A DNA stretch of 19,525 bases from Thermoplasmata archaeon (GTDB lineage: Archaea > Thermoplasmatota > Thermoplasmata > Lutacidiplasmatales > UBA184). The notes under the pieces were generated by a model. It was not told the origin of the DNA and made no database searches. It saw only the letters and a program-made list of their open reading frames with translations. Within the stretch, counting starts at the first letter, position 1, and each line of letters opens with the position of its first letter. Of the stretch, positions 6,364 through 14,200 are shown in pieces. The stretch lies in contig JASHPV010000126.1 in the NCBI GenBank assembly GCA_030037875.1, positions 1-19,525 of the forward strand. Reading direction: 5' to 3'. The position numbers and the translations under genes are program-made.

Positions 6364-6369
6364 CTAATC
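6364..6369 (-). promoter_or_regulatory. weak TATA-like box upstream of egsA
   Basis: GATTAG on the minus strand is centred 30 bases from the egsA ATG, in the 59-base gap after queE. It is a weak match. It would allow egsA to be transcribed separately from queE. Confidence 0.25.
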
Positions 6370-6395
6370 ACCTTTGAGGGCGCGTACGGGCCGAG

Positions 6396-7025
6396 CTACC
6401 GGCCAGGGACCTCGCCCCAGAGCACCTTGTGCTCCTGAACCATGGTTCGAACGTCGAGCCGGTCCCGCAGAACCCAGTCCGCCAGCCGTCCCGCGTTCGA
6501 GCCCCACACTGGCTGGAACACCGCCTGCGCGGCCGAGGGATGCTCCTGGAGAGCCCGCCTCGCATAGAGATAGTCCCGCCGGTCCTGGATCACGAACTTC
6601 ACGACGTCGCGCGGACGCAGGAGCGGGAGATTCTCCCATCGGTTGTGCTTCTCCATCCCCGAAGAGGGACACTTCACATCGACGCTCAGGATGACGCGGG
6701 GCAGCAACAGGTACGGATGGACATCGAGCGAGCCGCCCGTTTCGATAACAGTGGTGTAGCCCCGGGACCCGAGAGCTCGTACGAGGTCGACCGACTGGCG
6801 CTGGAGCAGGGGCTCGCCCCCGGTAAGACAAACGTTCCGGGTCCGGTGTCCGCGAATCTCTCGGAGGAGGGAGGAGATCGATCGCTCGGTGCCGGGCCCG
6901 AAGGAGTACGGCGTGTCGCACCAGGCACACCGCAAGTTGCACCGGGCGGTCCGGATGAACGAGGTTCGGACCCCGGTCAGCGGGCCTTCCCCTTGCACCG
7001 AATGGAAGACCTCGATGATCCGCAT
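6396..7025 (-). CDS. queE: 7-carboxy-7-deazaguanine synthase (radical SAM)
   Basis: From the ATG at 7025 the protein has 209 residues, the normal size for archaeal QueE. It carries FHSVQGEGPLTGVRTSFIR at the N-terminus and the radical-SAM cysteines C29-x3-C33-x2-C36 for the 4Fe-4S cluster. TGGEP (68-72), ETGGS (95-99) and a C-terminal QPVWGSN follow. QueE converts 6-carboxytetrahydropterin to 7-carboxy-7-deazaguanine, the precursor of archaeosine in archaeal tRNA (queuosine in bacteria). The open frame extends upstream to 7361, but that part lies antisense within leuS and has no family sequence, so the start at MRIIEVFHS is chosen. A weak CATAGG box is about 26 bases upstream. The gene is divergent from leuS. 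No other deazaguanine gene is seen in the window. Confidence 0.93.
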   Translation of the reverse strand: MRIIEVFHSVQGEGPLTGVRTSFIRTARCNLRCAWCDTPYSFGPGTERSISSLLREIRGHRTRNVCLTGGEPLLQRQSVDLVRALGSRGYTTVIETGGSLDVHPYLLLPRVILSVDVKCPSSGMEKHNRWENLPLLRPRDVVKFVIQDRRDYLYARRALQEHPSAAQAVFQPVWGSNAGRLADWVLRDRLDVRTMVQEHKVLWGEVPGR

Positions 7026-7112
7026 GGACGATTCTACAGGGCTACGACCTATGAGCGTTGCCGGGAGCCCGGGCTCGGCCGTCTCGACCCCGGCGGCCTC
7101 CTTCGAGGAACG

Positions 7113-7121
7113 TATCAAATA
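7113..7121 (+). promoter_or_regulatory. candidate TATA box for leuS
   Basis: TATCAAATA is the most AT-rich stretch between queE and leuS and is centred 31 bases from the leuS ATG at 7148. It favours that start over the ATG at 7058, which lies upstream of the box. Confidence 0.4.
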
Positions 7122-7147
7122 CGGTGCCCCGTTCGGAGACCTCTCGT

Positions 7148-10063
7148 ATGGAGCGGGCCCGCGAGGAGCGGTGGCAGGCCGCCTGGAAACGGGCCGAGCT
7201 TTCCATCGCCCGCCGGATTCCCGGGCATGAGAAATTCCTCGCCCTGGTGGCTTATCCTGGCGCGAGCGGATTCCTCCATCTCGGCCACCTGCGCGGGCTC
7301 GCGTACGCTGACGCGTTGCATCGGTTTCACCGGATGCGGGGCCGTCAGGTCTTCTTCCCAACGGGCACTCACGCCTCCGGGCTACCTTCCGTCACCTTCG
7401 CTCAGAAGGTCGCCGACCGGGATGCGACCACCGTCGCCCAGCTCCGGCAGAACGGGGTTCCCGAGGCCGAATGGCCCCAGCTCGAGGACCCCGCCTTCGC
7501 CGCGCGATTCCTCGGCCGGAGCTATCTCGAAGTCTACCGACGAATCGGGCTACTCATCGACGAGAGCGCCTATGTCACGACGATTGACGACGACTACCAG
7601 GCGTTCATTCGGTGGCAGTTCGGTCGGCTCGACCGCGCCGGTGCCCTGGTGCAGGCACCATATTTTGCCTCGGTCTGTCCCATCTGCGGGCCGGTCTCCG
7701 TCGACCCCTCCGAGACCGATCTCTCCCAGGGGGGTGAGGCCGAGTGGGTCCAGTACACGCTCGTGCCGTTCCGCCTCGATGACGGACGAATGCTCCTGAC
7801 GGGCACGCTCCGACCCGAGACGGTCTTCGGCGTCACCAACCTGTGGGTCCACCCCAGCCAACCGCTCGTCGTCTGGCATCAAGGCGAGCGGGCGTACCTC
7901 GTGAGCCGGGCCGGCGCGGAGTTGCTTGTAGAGCAGCACGGCGGAAAGCTCGGCCACGAGGTTCCCATCGAGCACGTCCTCGGACAAACCGTTGAAGCCC
8001 CTCTCACCGGGTCTCGGGTACCCGTGCTCGCCAGCTCCTTCGTAGACCCGGCGGTGGGGACGGGGGTCGTGATGTCCGTGCCTGCCCACGCTCCCGTCGA
8101 TTGGATCGCGTTGAAGGAGCTTCCCGCGGACCGGCGAGGCCAGGTGGGAACGCCGGTCTCGATCATCTCCGTCGACCCGGAGGAACTCAGCACTTCTGAG
8201 CGGGAACTGCTCAAGGGAGAGGGATTGCCCGCGGAACGTGCGGTACGGGCCACCCATGCCACGTCCCTGAAGGACACGGAGGCCTTGGACCGAGCCACCG
8301 AGCGCCTCTACCGGCTCGAGCTCATTCGAGGCAAGATGACCGTCGCGCCGTTCGATGGGGTTCCGGTCGCGGAGGCCCGAACTCAGACGGAATCCCGGCT
8401 CCAGGAGGCCGGTGGGGGGTTCGTGCTCTACCAATTCTCCGAGCCCGTCATCTGTCGGAACGGGCACACGGTGGTGATCCGCCGCGTGCCGGATCAATGG
8501 TTTCTCCACTATGGTGATCCGGTATGGAAGCAGAAGACGGAGGAGCTCATCCGACGTCTCCGCGTGGAGCCGCCCGCATATGCTACCGAACTTCCGGAGA
8601 TCCTGGCGTGGTTCCAGGACCGGCCGTGCACCCGGCGGGGCCGATGGCTGGGAACGCCGTTCCCGCGGGACCCGGACTGGATCATCGAGCCGATCGCGGA
8701 TTCGACGTTCTACCCTGCCTACTTCGTTGTTCGTCGATTCGTCAGCTCGGGTCGGGTCGCGCCGGACTCCCTGACCCCGGCTTTCTTCGATTACGTGTTC
8801 CTGGGGGAGGGACCGGGAGAACCCACGGTGGACCGGACCCTCTTAGAGGAGATCCGGGCCGAATTCACCTACTGGTATCCCGTGGACCTGAACATCGGGG
8901 GGAAGGAGCACAAGCGGGTGCACTTCCCGGTATTCCTGTACACCCACGCCCTGTTGCTGCCGCCTTCGCTCCAGCCCCGGGGTCTGTTCGTCTATTGGTG
9001 GTTGACCGGGCCTGGTGGAGCCAAGGTCTCGAAGAAGGATATCGGTTCGAAAGGCGGCGCGGTCCCTCCCGTCTTCGAAGCGTTCGAGAAGTACGGTGCC
9101 GATGCGCTCCGGCTGTTCTACGCCTTCGCCGCATCCCCGTTTCAGGACATCGAATGGGATCCCGCGCTCCCCGCGCAGGCGGCCGACCGCGTCGCGGACG
9201 TCGAGCGCGTCGCCCGAGAGGCGCTCTCGGCGGCCGAGGGGGCCTCCCCGGAATTGGACGCATGGCTCTTCGACGAGGTCCGCTCGTTCGTCTCGCGAAG
9301 CACCGAGAGCCTCGAACGTGCGGATTTTCGCCAGTTCGCCCAGATCGTCTACGTCGATCTTCCGGCTCGGCTTCGCCGGTACCTCGCACGGGGAGGGACG
9401 CCGGGACCGGCAACGTCGCGCGTAGGCGGGGTCTGGGTGCGATTGCTGAGCCCGCTGACGCCCCACCTGGCCGAGGAACTGGGGGAGGGGCGGTTCCATG
9501 GACTGGTCGCCGAGCAGCCGTTCCCCCAAGCCGACGAGCTACCGGCGGACCCTCTGGCCCGGTACTCCGAGGTCTACATCGAGCGGATCGAGGAGGACCT
9601 GCGGAGCGTGCTGCGGGCCTCCGAAGCTCGCGGACAAGCGCCGGCGGAAGTGGCGTTCTACGTGGCCGCTCCCTGGAAGCGGGTCCTCGAGCGGTGGCTC
9701 CGGGAGTCCGGACCTGACGGCCCGCCCGACCTTCCGCGGCGGCTCCTCGACCGCGCCCGGGAGCATCCCGAACTGGCTGCTTACGCAACCCACGTACCGG
9801 AGTACGTCAAACGGGTTCAACCCCAGTTGCGGTCCGACCCGCCTCCGCCCCCGGACGATTTCGACGAAGCGGGTCTGCTTCGTGGTGCGGCGGGGTTCCT
9901 CTCCCGGCGGTTCGGGTTCGAACAGGTCGGAGTGTTCGCCGAGCTGGAGGCCGAAGCGCACGACCCAAAGAACCGGCGCCCACGGGCTCGCCCCGGGCGG
10001 CCAGCGTTCTATCTGGTGGAGCGGGTCGCGGGGACCCCACCGAAAGGCGGCCCCGAGAGCTAA
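7148..10063 (+). CDS. leuS: leucyl-tRNA synthetase, archaeal/eukaryotic type
   Basis: The 971-residue class I synthetase charges tRNA-Leu with leucine. The HIGH-type motif is HLGH (44-47) in GFLHLGHLRG. The editing domain carries the T-rich LLTGTLRPETVFGVTNLWVHP and GTGVVMSVPAHAPVDWIALKEL, a form typical of archaeal LeuRS. RVPDQWFLHYGDPVWK, GRWLGTPFPRDPDWIIEPIADST and GADALRLFYA follow, then anticodon-binding and C-terminal domains. The KMSKS signature is unusual. It reads KVSK (626-629), then KDIG, then S and KGGAV, so the loop seems to be extended. The ATG at 7148 is chosen because it sits just before the conserved region and downstream of a TATA-like box. The 30 residues possible from 7058 are Arg/Pro-rich and not family-like. 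The stop codon overlaps the convergent dcd stop. Confidence 0.96.
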   Translation: MERAREERWQAAWKRAELSIARRIPGHEKFLALVAYPGASGFLHLGHLRGLAYADALHRFHRMRGRQVFFPTGTHASGLPSVTFAQKVADRDATTVAQLRQNGVPEAEWPQLEDPAFAARFLGRSYLEVYRRIGLLIDESAYVTTIDDDYQAFIRWQFGRLDRAGALVQAPYFASVCPICGPVSVDPSETDLSQGGEAEWVQYTLVPFRLDDGRMLLTGTLRPETVFGVTNLWVHPSQPLVVWHQGERAYLVSRAGAELLVEQHGGKLGHEVPIEHVLGQTVEAPLTGSRVPVLASSFVDPAVGTGVVMSVPAHAPVDWIALKELPADRRGQVGTPVSIISVDPEELSTSERELLKGEGLPAERAVRATHATSLKDTEALDRATERLYRLELIRGKMTVAPFDGVPVAEARTQTESRLQEAGGGFVLYQFSEPVICRNGHTVVIRRVPDQWFLHYGDPVWKQKTEELIRRLRVEPPAYATELPEILAWFQDRPCTRRGRWLGTPFPRDPDWIIEPIADSTFYPAYFVVRRFVSSGRVAPDSLTPAFFDYVFLGEGPGEPTVDRTLLEEIRAEFTYWYPVDLNIGGKEHKRVHFPVFLYTHALLLPPSLQPRGLFVYWWLTGPGGAKVSKKDIGSKGGAVPPVFEAFEKYGADALRLFYAFAASPFQDIEWDPALPAQAADRVADVERVAREALSAAEGASPELDAWLFDEVRSFVSRSTESLERADFRQFAQIVYVDLPARLRRYLARGGTPGPATSRVGGVWVRLLSPLTPHLAEELGEGRFHGLVAEQPFPQADELPADPLARYSEVYIERIEEDLRSVLRASEARGQAPAEVAFYVAAPWKRVLERWLRESGPDGPPDLPRRLLDRAREHPELAAYATHVPEYVKRVQPQLRSDPPPPPDDFDEAGLLRGAAGFLSRRFGFEQVGVFAELEAEAHDPKNRRPRARPGRPAFYLVERVAGTPPKGGPES

Positions 10064-10632
10064 CGCTCCTTGTACCAGTTCCGCTTCGAACGCTTCGGCC
10101 GGAAATTCAGGTACATTCGAGACGGCGTGGGCCGGTCGCTCACGGCCCGGTACTTCGCCGACCGCTTGCTCCCGTACTTCTGCTTGACGTCTCCCGAGAT
10201 CGCAAAATAGATCAGTTGACCCACCGGCATACCGGCGTAGATCCGAACCGGCAGTTTCGAAGACATCTCGAGCGTCCAGTAGTTGGAGAATCCTACGTCG
10301 CCCTTTCCGGCGGTAGAGTGGATATCGATGCCCAATCGGCCGACGCTGGATTTGCCTTCCAGGAACGGCACGTACGCGTGGGTCTCCGTGTACTCCTCGG
10401 TGACACCCAAGTAGAGCTGGCCCGGTACCAGGACATACCCTTCGCGGGGGATCCGAAACTCCGTGACGGGGTTCTCCGTACGGGCATCGAGGGCGCCGTT
10501 CGTGTAGGTGGCCAGCCACGGGCCGAGGTGAACGTCGTACGAATTCGAACCGAGACACTCTCGTCGGAACGGCCGGATAACGATCTCGTGCTTGCGGATC
10601 GCTCTCAGAATTTCGTTGTCGCTCAGAATCAT
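10060..10632 (-). CDS. dcd: dCTP deaminase (Dcd/Dut family)
   Basis: The 190-residue protein has the trimeric dUTPase-like fold. Signatures are MILSDNEI at the start, NSYDVHLG, GKSSVGRLG (93-101), HSTAGKGDVGFSNYWTLEM and PVGQLIYF. By spacing with the Escherichia coli enzyme, S95, R99 and E122 match catalytic Ser111, Arg115 and Glu138. It deaminates dCTP to dUTP for thymidylate synthesis. Some archaeal relatives also hydrolyse dUTP to dUMP, and I cannot decide which applies here. The basic tail (RPKRSKRNWYKER) is a small extension. The start ATG at 10632 is followed directly by the conserved N-terminus. A TTAAATA box 35 bases upstream overlaps the copA stop, suggesting a separate promoter. Confidence 0.94.
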   Translation of the reverse strand: MILSDNEILRAIRKHEIVIRPFRRECLGSNSYDVHLGPWLATYTNGALDARTENPVTEFRIPREGYVLVPGQLYLGVTEEYTETHAYVPFLEGKSSVGRLGIDIHSTAGKGDVGFSNYWTLEMSSKLPVRIYAGMPVGQLIYFAISGDVKQKYGSKRSAKYRAVSDRPTPSRMYLNFRPKRSKRNWYKER

Positions 10633-10663
10633 GACGCGTCGCGGGGAGCCGAGCCGGCCGAGG

Positions 10664-10670
10664 TATTTAA
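10664..10670 (-). promoter_or_regulatory. TATA box for dcd
   Basis: The minus strand reads CTTAAATACC with the core TTAAATA, a good archaeal TATA box. It is centred 35 bases before the dcd ATG, giving a predicted leader of about 8 bases. The copA stop codon TAA (10669-10667) lies inside it. Confidence 0.45.
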
Positions 10671-12778
10671 GACGGCAACGGCGCGGGCCGCACCGTTCGG
10701 ACTGTCGGTCCGCGGAGAGAGACCCAGCGAAGCGAGAGCGAGTTGATCAGCACGGTCGTAGACGAGAGTCCCATCGCCGCCGCGCCGACGATCGGAAGGA
10801 CATCGTAGACTCGGAACCCGAAGAGCGGCACGAGGGCTCCGGCGGCAATCGGGAGTAGGAGGAGATTGTACCCGATGGCCCAGGCCAGGTTCTCGCGGAC
10901 CCGGCGCAGCGTCCGTCGGCACAACCGAAGCGCGAGAGCCACCGCTCGGAAGTCCGACCGGGCGAGCACGATTCCCCCCGCTTCCCGGGCCACATCGGTG
11001 GCGTTGCCCACGGCAATGCCGAGATCGGCCGCCGCCAGGACCGGCGCGTCGTTCAGTCCGTCGCCGACGAATGCCACGATCTGACCCTGAGTGTGATATC
11101 GACGCAGGAGGTCTATCTTGCCGGCCGGGGTCACCCCGGAGAAGACCGTGGAGATGCCTACCCGCTGAGCTACCCGGTTCGCCGCCTCCCGCTGGTCTCC
11201 CGTCACCATCACTACCGGAATGCCGTCGGCCGCGAGCGACGCAATGCCCTGGGCGGCCCCGGGCGAGACCGAATCTTCGAACCCGAAGAGAGCGACCGGC
11301 CGGCCATCCACACGAACCAACGACACTGTCCGGCCAGCTGCCTCCAGGCGGCTCCGCTCGGAACTCCACTCTGGCGCTGGGTCGGCGAGTGCGGACCCGG
11401 CCCACCCCACCGAGACCTGACGGCCGTCGACAACCCCCTCGACCCCTTGTCCCGGGATCGCTCGAATCGCATCGGCGACGGGGATGGTCACGCCACGGTT
11501 TCGAGCGCCCTCCACCACGGCTCGCCCGAGCGGATGCTCGGAGGCCCGTTCGACGGCGGCCGCATAACGGAGCGCCTCCTGGGTTCCCGGCGAACCCGGC
11601 GGCCAGACCTCCACAAGCTGGGGCCGCCCCGAAGTGAGCGTGCCGGTCTTGTCCGTCAGGACAAGGTTGACCGTGGCGCCTCGCTCGATCGCGTCCCGGT
11701 CCTTGAACCAGATGCCCTCTTCGGCTGCGCGGCCGGTTCCGACGAGCAGGGCCGCTGGAGTCGCGATTCCAAAGGCGCACGGGCAGGCGGTGACCACCAC
11801 TGAGACAAAGACCAGCATGATCAGGGGCGCGTCCGTGAAGTGAGTCCCGATTCCCCAGGCCAGCGCGGCCACAAATCCGAGGACCAATACCATGGGCACG
11901 AACCCGGAAGCAATCCGGTCCGCCGTGCGCTGCAGGGGCATCCGGCTCAGCTCGGCCTCCGAAAGGAGGGAACCGATTTGCTCAAGCGTCGAGTCCGCGC
12001 CGACCCGGGTCGCTTCGACATCGAGCACCCCCTCACCGTTCAGAGTCCCGCCCAAGACAGGGCTCCCCACGACCTTCGTCTGAGCGACGCTTTCTCCGGT
12101 CACCAGGGCCTCGACCACCGAGGATTGACCGCGTCGGACCACTCCGTCCACGGCGATCCGCTCGCCCGGTCGCACTCGGACCAGGTTACCGACCCGCAGC
12201 TCGACCGTGGGAACGCTGAGCTCCTGTCCGTCTCGGATCAGTGTCGCGGTAGTAGGCAGCTCGTCCCTCAGGCGTCGGAGGGCGCCCCCCGCCCGGTGGC
12301 GGGTAAGGTTCTCCAGAAAATTCCCCGTGAGAATGAGCGCCACGATGAGAGTGGAGGCATCGAAGTAGTACGCGGGAGGGAATCGGTTCGGGATGAAAAG
12401 CGCGGCAGCGCTGTAGGCGTAGGCGGCAGTGGTGCCCGACGCGATCAGGAGGTCCATGTTGCCGGATCGGCTGCGGAGTGCGTCCCACGCACCCTGGTAG
12501 AAAGGGCCGGCACAGTAAACCTGAACCACGGTGGCGGCCCCCAGCGCGGCCCACGTCCAATCGACCGGATGCCACGCGTAAGTCAGCACGACCACGGTGG
12601 CCGCGAGCGGCCAGACGACAAGCAAGCGGCGACGCAGCTTGACTAACCCGATCTCCGGGGTACTGAACTGTTCGAGACATTCGTGGGAACAGAAGTAGTA
12701 CGTCCGGTTCTCTCGGACGAGCGAGAGCCCAGCAGTGCGTTCATTGACGTACATTCCGCAGACGGGGTCGGTCGCCAT
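10667..12778 (-). CDS. copA: copper-translocating P1B-type ATPase with N-terminal YHS domain
   Basis: The 703-residue membrane pump begins with a YHS-like metal domain (about 1-42) containing DPVCGMYV and YYFCSHECLEQF. About eight membrane helices follow. The actuator domain has VEALVTGESV, the ion site is C332-P-C334, and the phosphorylated Asp is D376 in DKTGTLT. SEHPLG of the nucleotide-binding domain and GDGLNDAP (572-579) come next. The last helices carry YNLLLLP and MGLSSTTVLINSLSLR. CPC with YN and M-x2-SS is the Cu(I) P1B-1 signature, so it probably exports Cu+ (or Ag+) using ATP. A heavy-metal-associated (GMxCxxC) domain is absent and the YHS domain takes its place. The start gives the YHS domain directly. 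The 72-base gap upstream has no convincing TATA box. No copper chaperone or regulator is seen next to it. Confidence 0.92.
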   Translation of the reverse strand: MATDPVCGMYVNERTAGLSLVRENRTYYFCSHECLEQFSTPEIGLVKLRRRLLVVWPLAATVVVLTYAWHPVDWTWAALGAATVVQVYCAGPFYQGAWDALRSRSGNMDLLIASGTTAAYAYSAAALFIPNRFPPAYYFDASTLIVALILTGNFLENLTRHRAGGALRRLRDELPTTATLIRDGQELSVPTVELRVGNLVRVRPGERIAVDGVVRRGQSSVVEALVTGESVAQTKVVGSPVLGGTLNGEGVLDVEATRVGADSTLEQIGSLLSEAELSRMPLQRTADRIASGFVPMVLVLGFVAALAWGIGTHFTDAPLIMLVFVSVVVTACPCAFGIATPAALLVGTGRAAEEGIWFKDRDAIERGATVNLVLTDKTGTLTSGRPQLVEVWPPGSPGTQEALRYAAAVERASEHPLGRAVVEGARNRGVTIPVADAIRAIPGQGVEGVVDGRQVSVGWAGSALADPAPEWSSERSRLEAAGRTVSLVRVDGRPVALFGFEDSVSPGAAQGIASLAADGIPVVMVTGDQREAANRVAQRVGISTVFSGVTPAGKIDLLRRYHTQGQIVAFVGDGLNDAPVLAAADLGIAVGNATDVAREAGGIVLARSDFRAVALALRLCRRTLRRVRENLAWAIGYNLLLLPIAAGALVPLFGFRVYDVLPIVGAAAMGLSSTTVLINSLSLRWVSLRGPTVRTVRPAPLPS

Positions 12779-12850
12779 GCGCCGGGCTCTTCGAAGCGTG
12801 CCCTCAGTGGTGCCCGCTCCTTTACGGTACGGGTTGACACTCGGATAGCG

Positions 12851-13720
12851 CTAGGTGGCGACCGTGGCGGGAGCCAGCGGGAGTTCAGATTCCAGCAGGA
12901 TGCTGGCGTAGCCGACCACTTCCGGCATCGGTTCCACTTCCCCGGAGTTCCCCCAGCGAAGGAGCCGGGCAGTGAGGGGTTCGTCCTGGGTGGCGAAGAG
13001 CAGCACCGTCGTGGGCGCGATCCCACACATGGTGATGTCCTGTTCCACGACCGTGGAGTACAGGCCGTTGGGATCCCGCGCCAGGATCTGGTCGATTGCC
13101 TGGCGATCCAAACGTCGGGCTACCTCGGCGGGAACGTAATGGGAAAAATCGGTCGAAGCCAGGATCAGGACATCTCGGCCTTGGAGCGCCTTCCGAACGA
13201 CCGCGGCGACGTCGGCCAGGAAACCGACCGGCCCCATCGATACTGTGAGGGCCGCAAAGCGAGGGAACGGTAGGACATACTGGAGGAAGGGGAGTTGGAT
13301 CTCGATCGCGTGTTCTCGAGCCTGGGCCGTCTCATCGAGCTCGATCGGACGACGGTCCAGCGCGCGGACCAGGTCTCGGTCCACGGGAACCCGCCCGAGG
13401 GGAGTCAGCCAATCGCGGGACGAGAGCGCCGCGGGCGCTCCCCGACCCGTGTGATTTACCCCCAGGATCAGTACCGTGGACGGTGGCCGCTCGGCGGCGA
13501 TGGCGGCATACGCGTGGGCGGCGATGGGACCGGAATACAGGTATCCCGCGTGGGGCACGGCGGCGGCCCGGATCCTCCGGTCGGCGCTGCGGTGACGGAC
13601 TGGGAGGTGGCCCGGTCCTCGAGGGTCGAGGAAGTTCTGTTCGATCATTTGAGTAAGTGCGGCCCCGTCCGCCGGATAGAACTGCCCCGCAAACACCGGT
13701 CGACGAGGGGCCTCGGCCAT
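12851..13720 (-). CDS. MEMO-family protein (AmmeMemoRadiSam system protein B)
   Basis: From the ATG at 13720 the protein has 289 residues. It starts with RRPVFAGQFYPAD, typical of the family. The metal/active-site residues are conserved: H57 (PHAGYLYSG), H90 (GVNHTGRG), D191 and H194 (STDFSHYVP), and C232 (MCGIAPT). These correspond to H49, H81, D189, H192 and C244 of human MEMO1. The fold resembles class III extradiol dioxygenases. Human MEMO1 binds copper or iron, but the archaeal role is unknown. The frame is open upstream to 13801, but that part lies inside the HIT gene. The chosen ATG starts one base after the HIT stop (TGA-C-ATG), which strongly suggests one transcript and translational coupling. 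The AMMECR1 and radical-SAM partners are not seen here. copA follows on the same strand after 72 bases. Confidence 0.9.
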   Translation of the reverse strand: MAEAPRRPVFAGQFYPADGAALTQMIEQNFLDPRGPGHLPVRHRSADRRIRAAAVPHAGYLYSGPIAAHAYAAIAAERPPSTVLILGVNHTGRGAPAALSSRDWLTPLGRVPVDRDLVRALDRRPIELDETAQAREHAIEIQLPFLQYVLPFPRFAALTVSMGPVGFLADVAAVVRKALQGRDVLILASTDFSHYVPAEVARRLDRQAIDQILARDPNGLYSTVVEQDITMCGIAPTTVLLFATQDEPLTARLLRWGNSGEVEPMPEVVGYASILLESELPLAPATVAT

Positions 13721-13721
13721 G

Positions 13722-14150
13722 TCAGCCGGGAGCCTCGCCCAAGGCCGCGAGCACCGTTTCGGCTTCCTCGTCGCGGATGCGGGTTCGAGGCGTCGTGGCA
13801 AACGGGCCGGAAGTGGTGTACCGGGGAATGATGTGGAAATGGAGATGGAAGACGATCTGGCCGGCCAACTTGCCTTGGTTCACGGCGACGTTGTAGTCGG
13901 GCGACAGCCGTTCGGTCCGGCGGCAGACCGTGACGAGCGTCCGGAAGAGGTCCTCGTACTCCTCCTCCCGGAGCTCCGTGAGGCGGTCCACATGGCGTTT
14001 CGGGATCACGAGGGTGTGGCCGCGGGTGATCGGAAACAGGTCCAGGAAGGCCAGGGTGTCCTTGTCCTCGTAGATCTTGTGGGAGGGTGCGCGGCCGGCA
14101 ACGATGTCACAGAAAACGCAGGCAGGCGCACCGCGGTCGGGAGAGGCCAT
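13722..14150 (-). CDS. HIT-family nucleotide hydrolase (HINT-like)
   Basis: The 142-residue protein has an N-terminal CVFCDIVAGR (C11, C14) and ITRGHTLVIPKRH (41-53). The histidine triad is H102-x-H104-x-H106 in GQIVFHLHFHIIPR. HIT proteins hydrolyse or transfer nucleotidyl groups from substrates such as AMP-lysine, AMP-NH2 or dinucleoside polyphosphates through the middle His. The exact substrate is unknown. The start ATG at 14150 precedes the conserved region. TTTAAT lies about 29 bases upstream, and GGAG lies close to the ATG. The gene follows scpB after 50 bases and is joined to the MEMO gene by one base. It is probably the first gene of a HIT-MEMO unit, although read-through from the smc operon is possible. 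Confidence 0.92.
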   Translation of the reverse strand: MASPDRGAPACVFCDIVAGRAPSHKIYEDKDTLAFLDLFPITRGHTLVIPKRHVDRLTELREEEYEDLFRTLVTVCRRTERLSPDYNVAVNQGKLAGQIVFHLHFHIIPRYTTSGPFATTPRTRIRDEEAETVLAALGEAPG

Positions 14151-14176
14151 GTCGCTCTCCGGAGGGAGAGACTGCC

Positions 14177-14182
14177 ATTAAA
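14177..14182 (-). promoter_or_regulatory. candidate TATA box for the HIT-MEMO unit
   Basis: TTTAAT on the minus strand (in CGTTTAATGGC) is centred 29-30 bases before the HIT ATG, within the 50-base gap after scpB. Confidence 0.35.
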
Positions 14183-14200
14183 CGATTAGCGGAGAACCGC

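Noticed and set aside
7026..7361. N-terminal extension of queE
   Set aside because: The extra 112 residues are unlike QueE and overlap leuS antisense. The family start is at MRIIEVFHS.
6429..7799. 456-codon open frame on the plus strand
   Set aside because: It lies antisense to queE and then out of frame over leuS, both with clear motifs. It is a result of few stop codons in GC-rich DNA.
8524..9717. 397-codon open frame on the plus strand inside leuS
   Set aside because: It is a shifted frame of a well-supported synthetase, with low-complexity Arg/Gly/Pro composition.
9905..9935. GGTTCGAAC-like string resembling a T-loop
   Set aside because: It is within the leuS coding region (RFGFEQVG), with no acceptor or anticodon stem around it.
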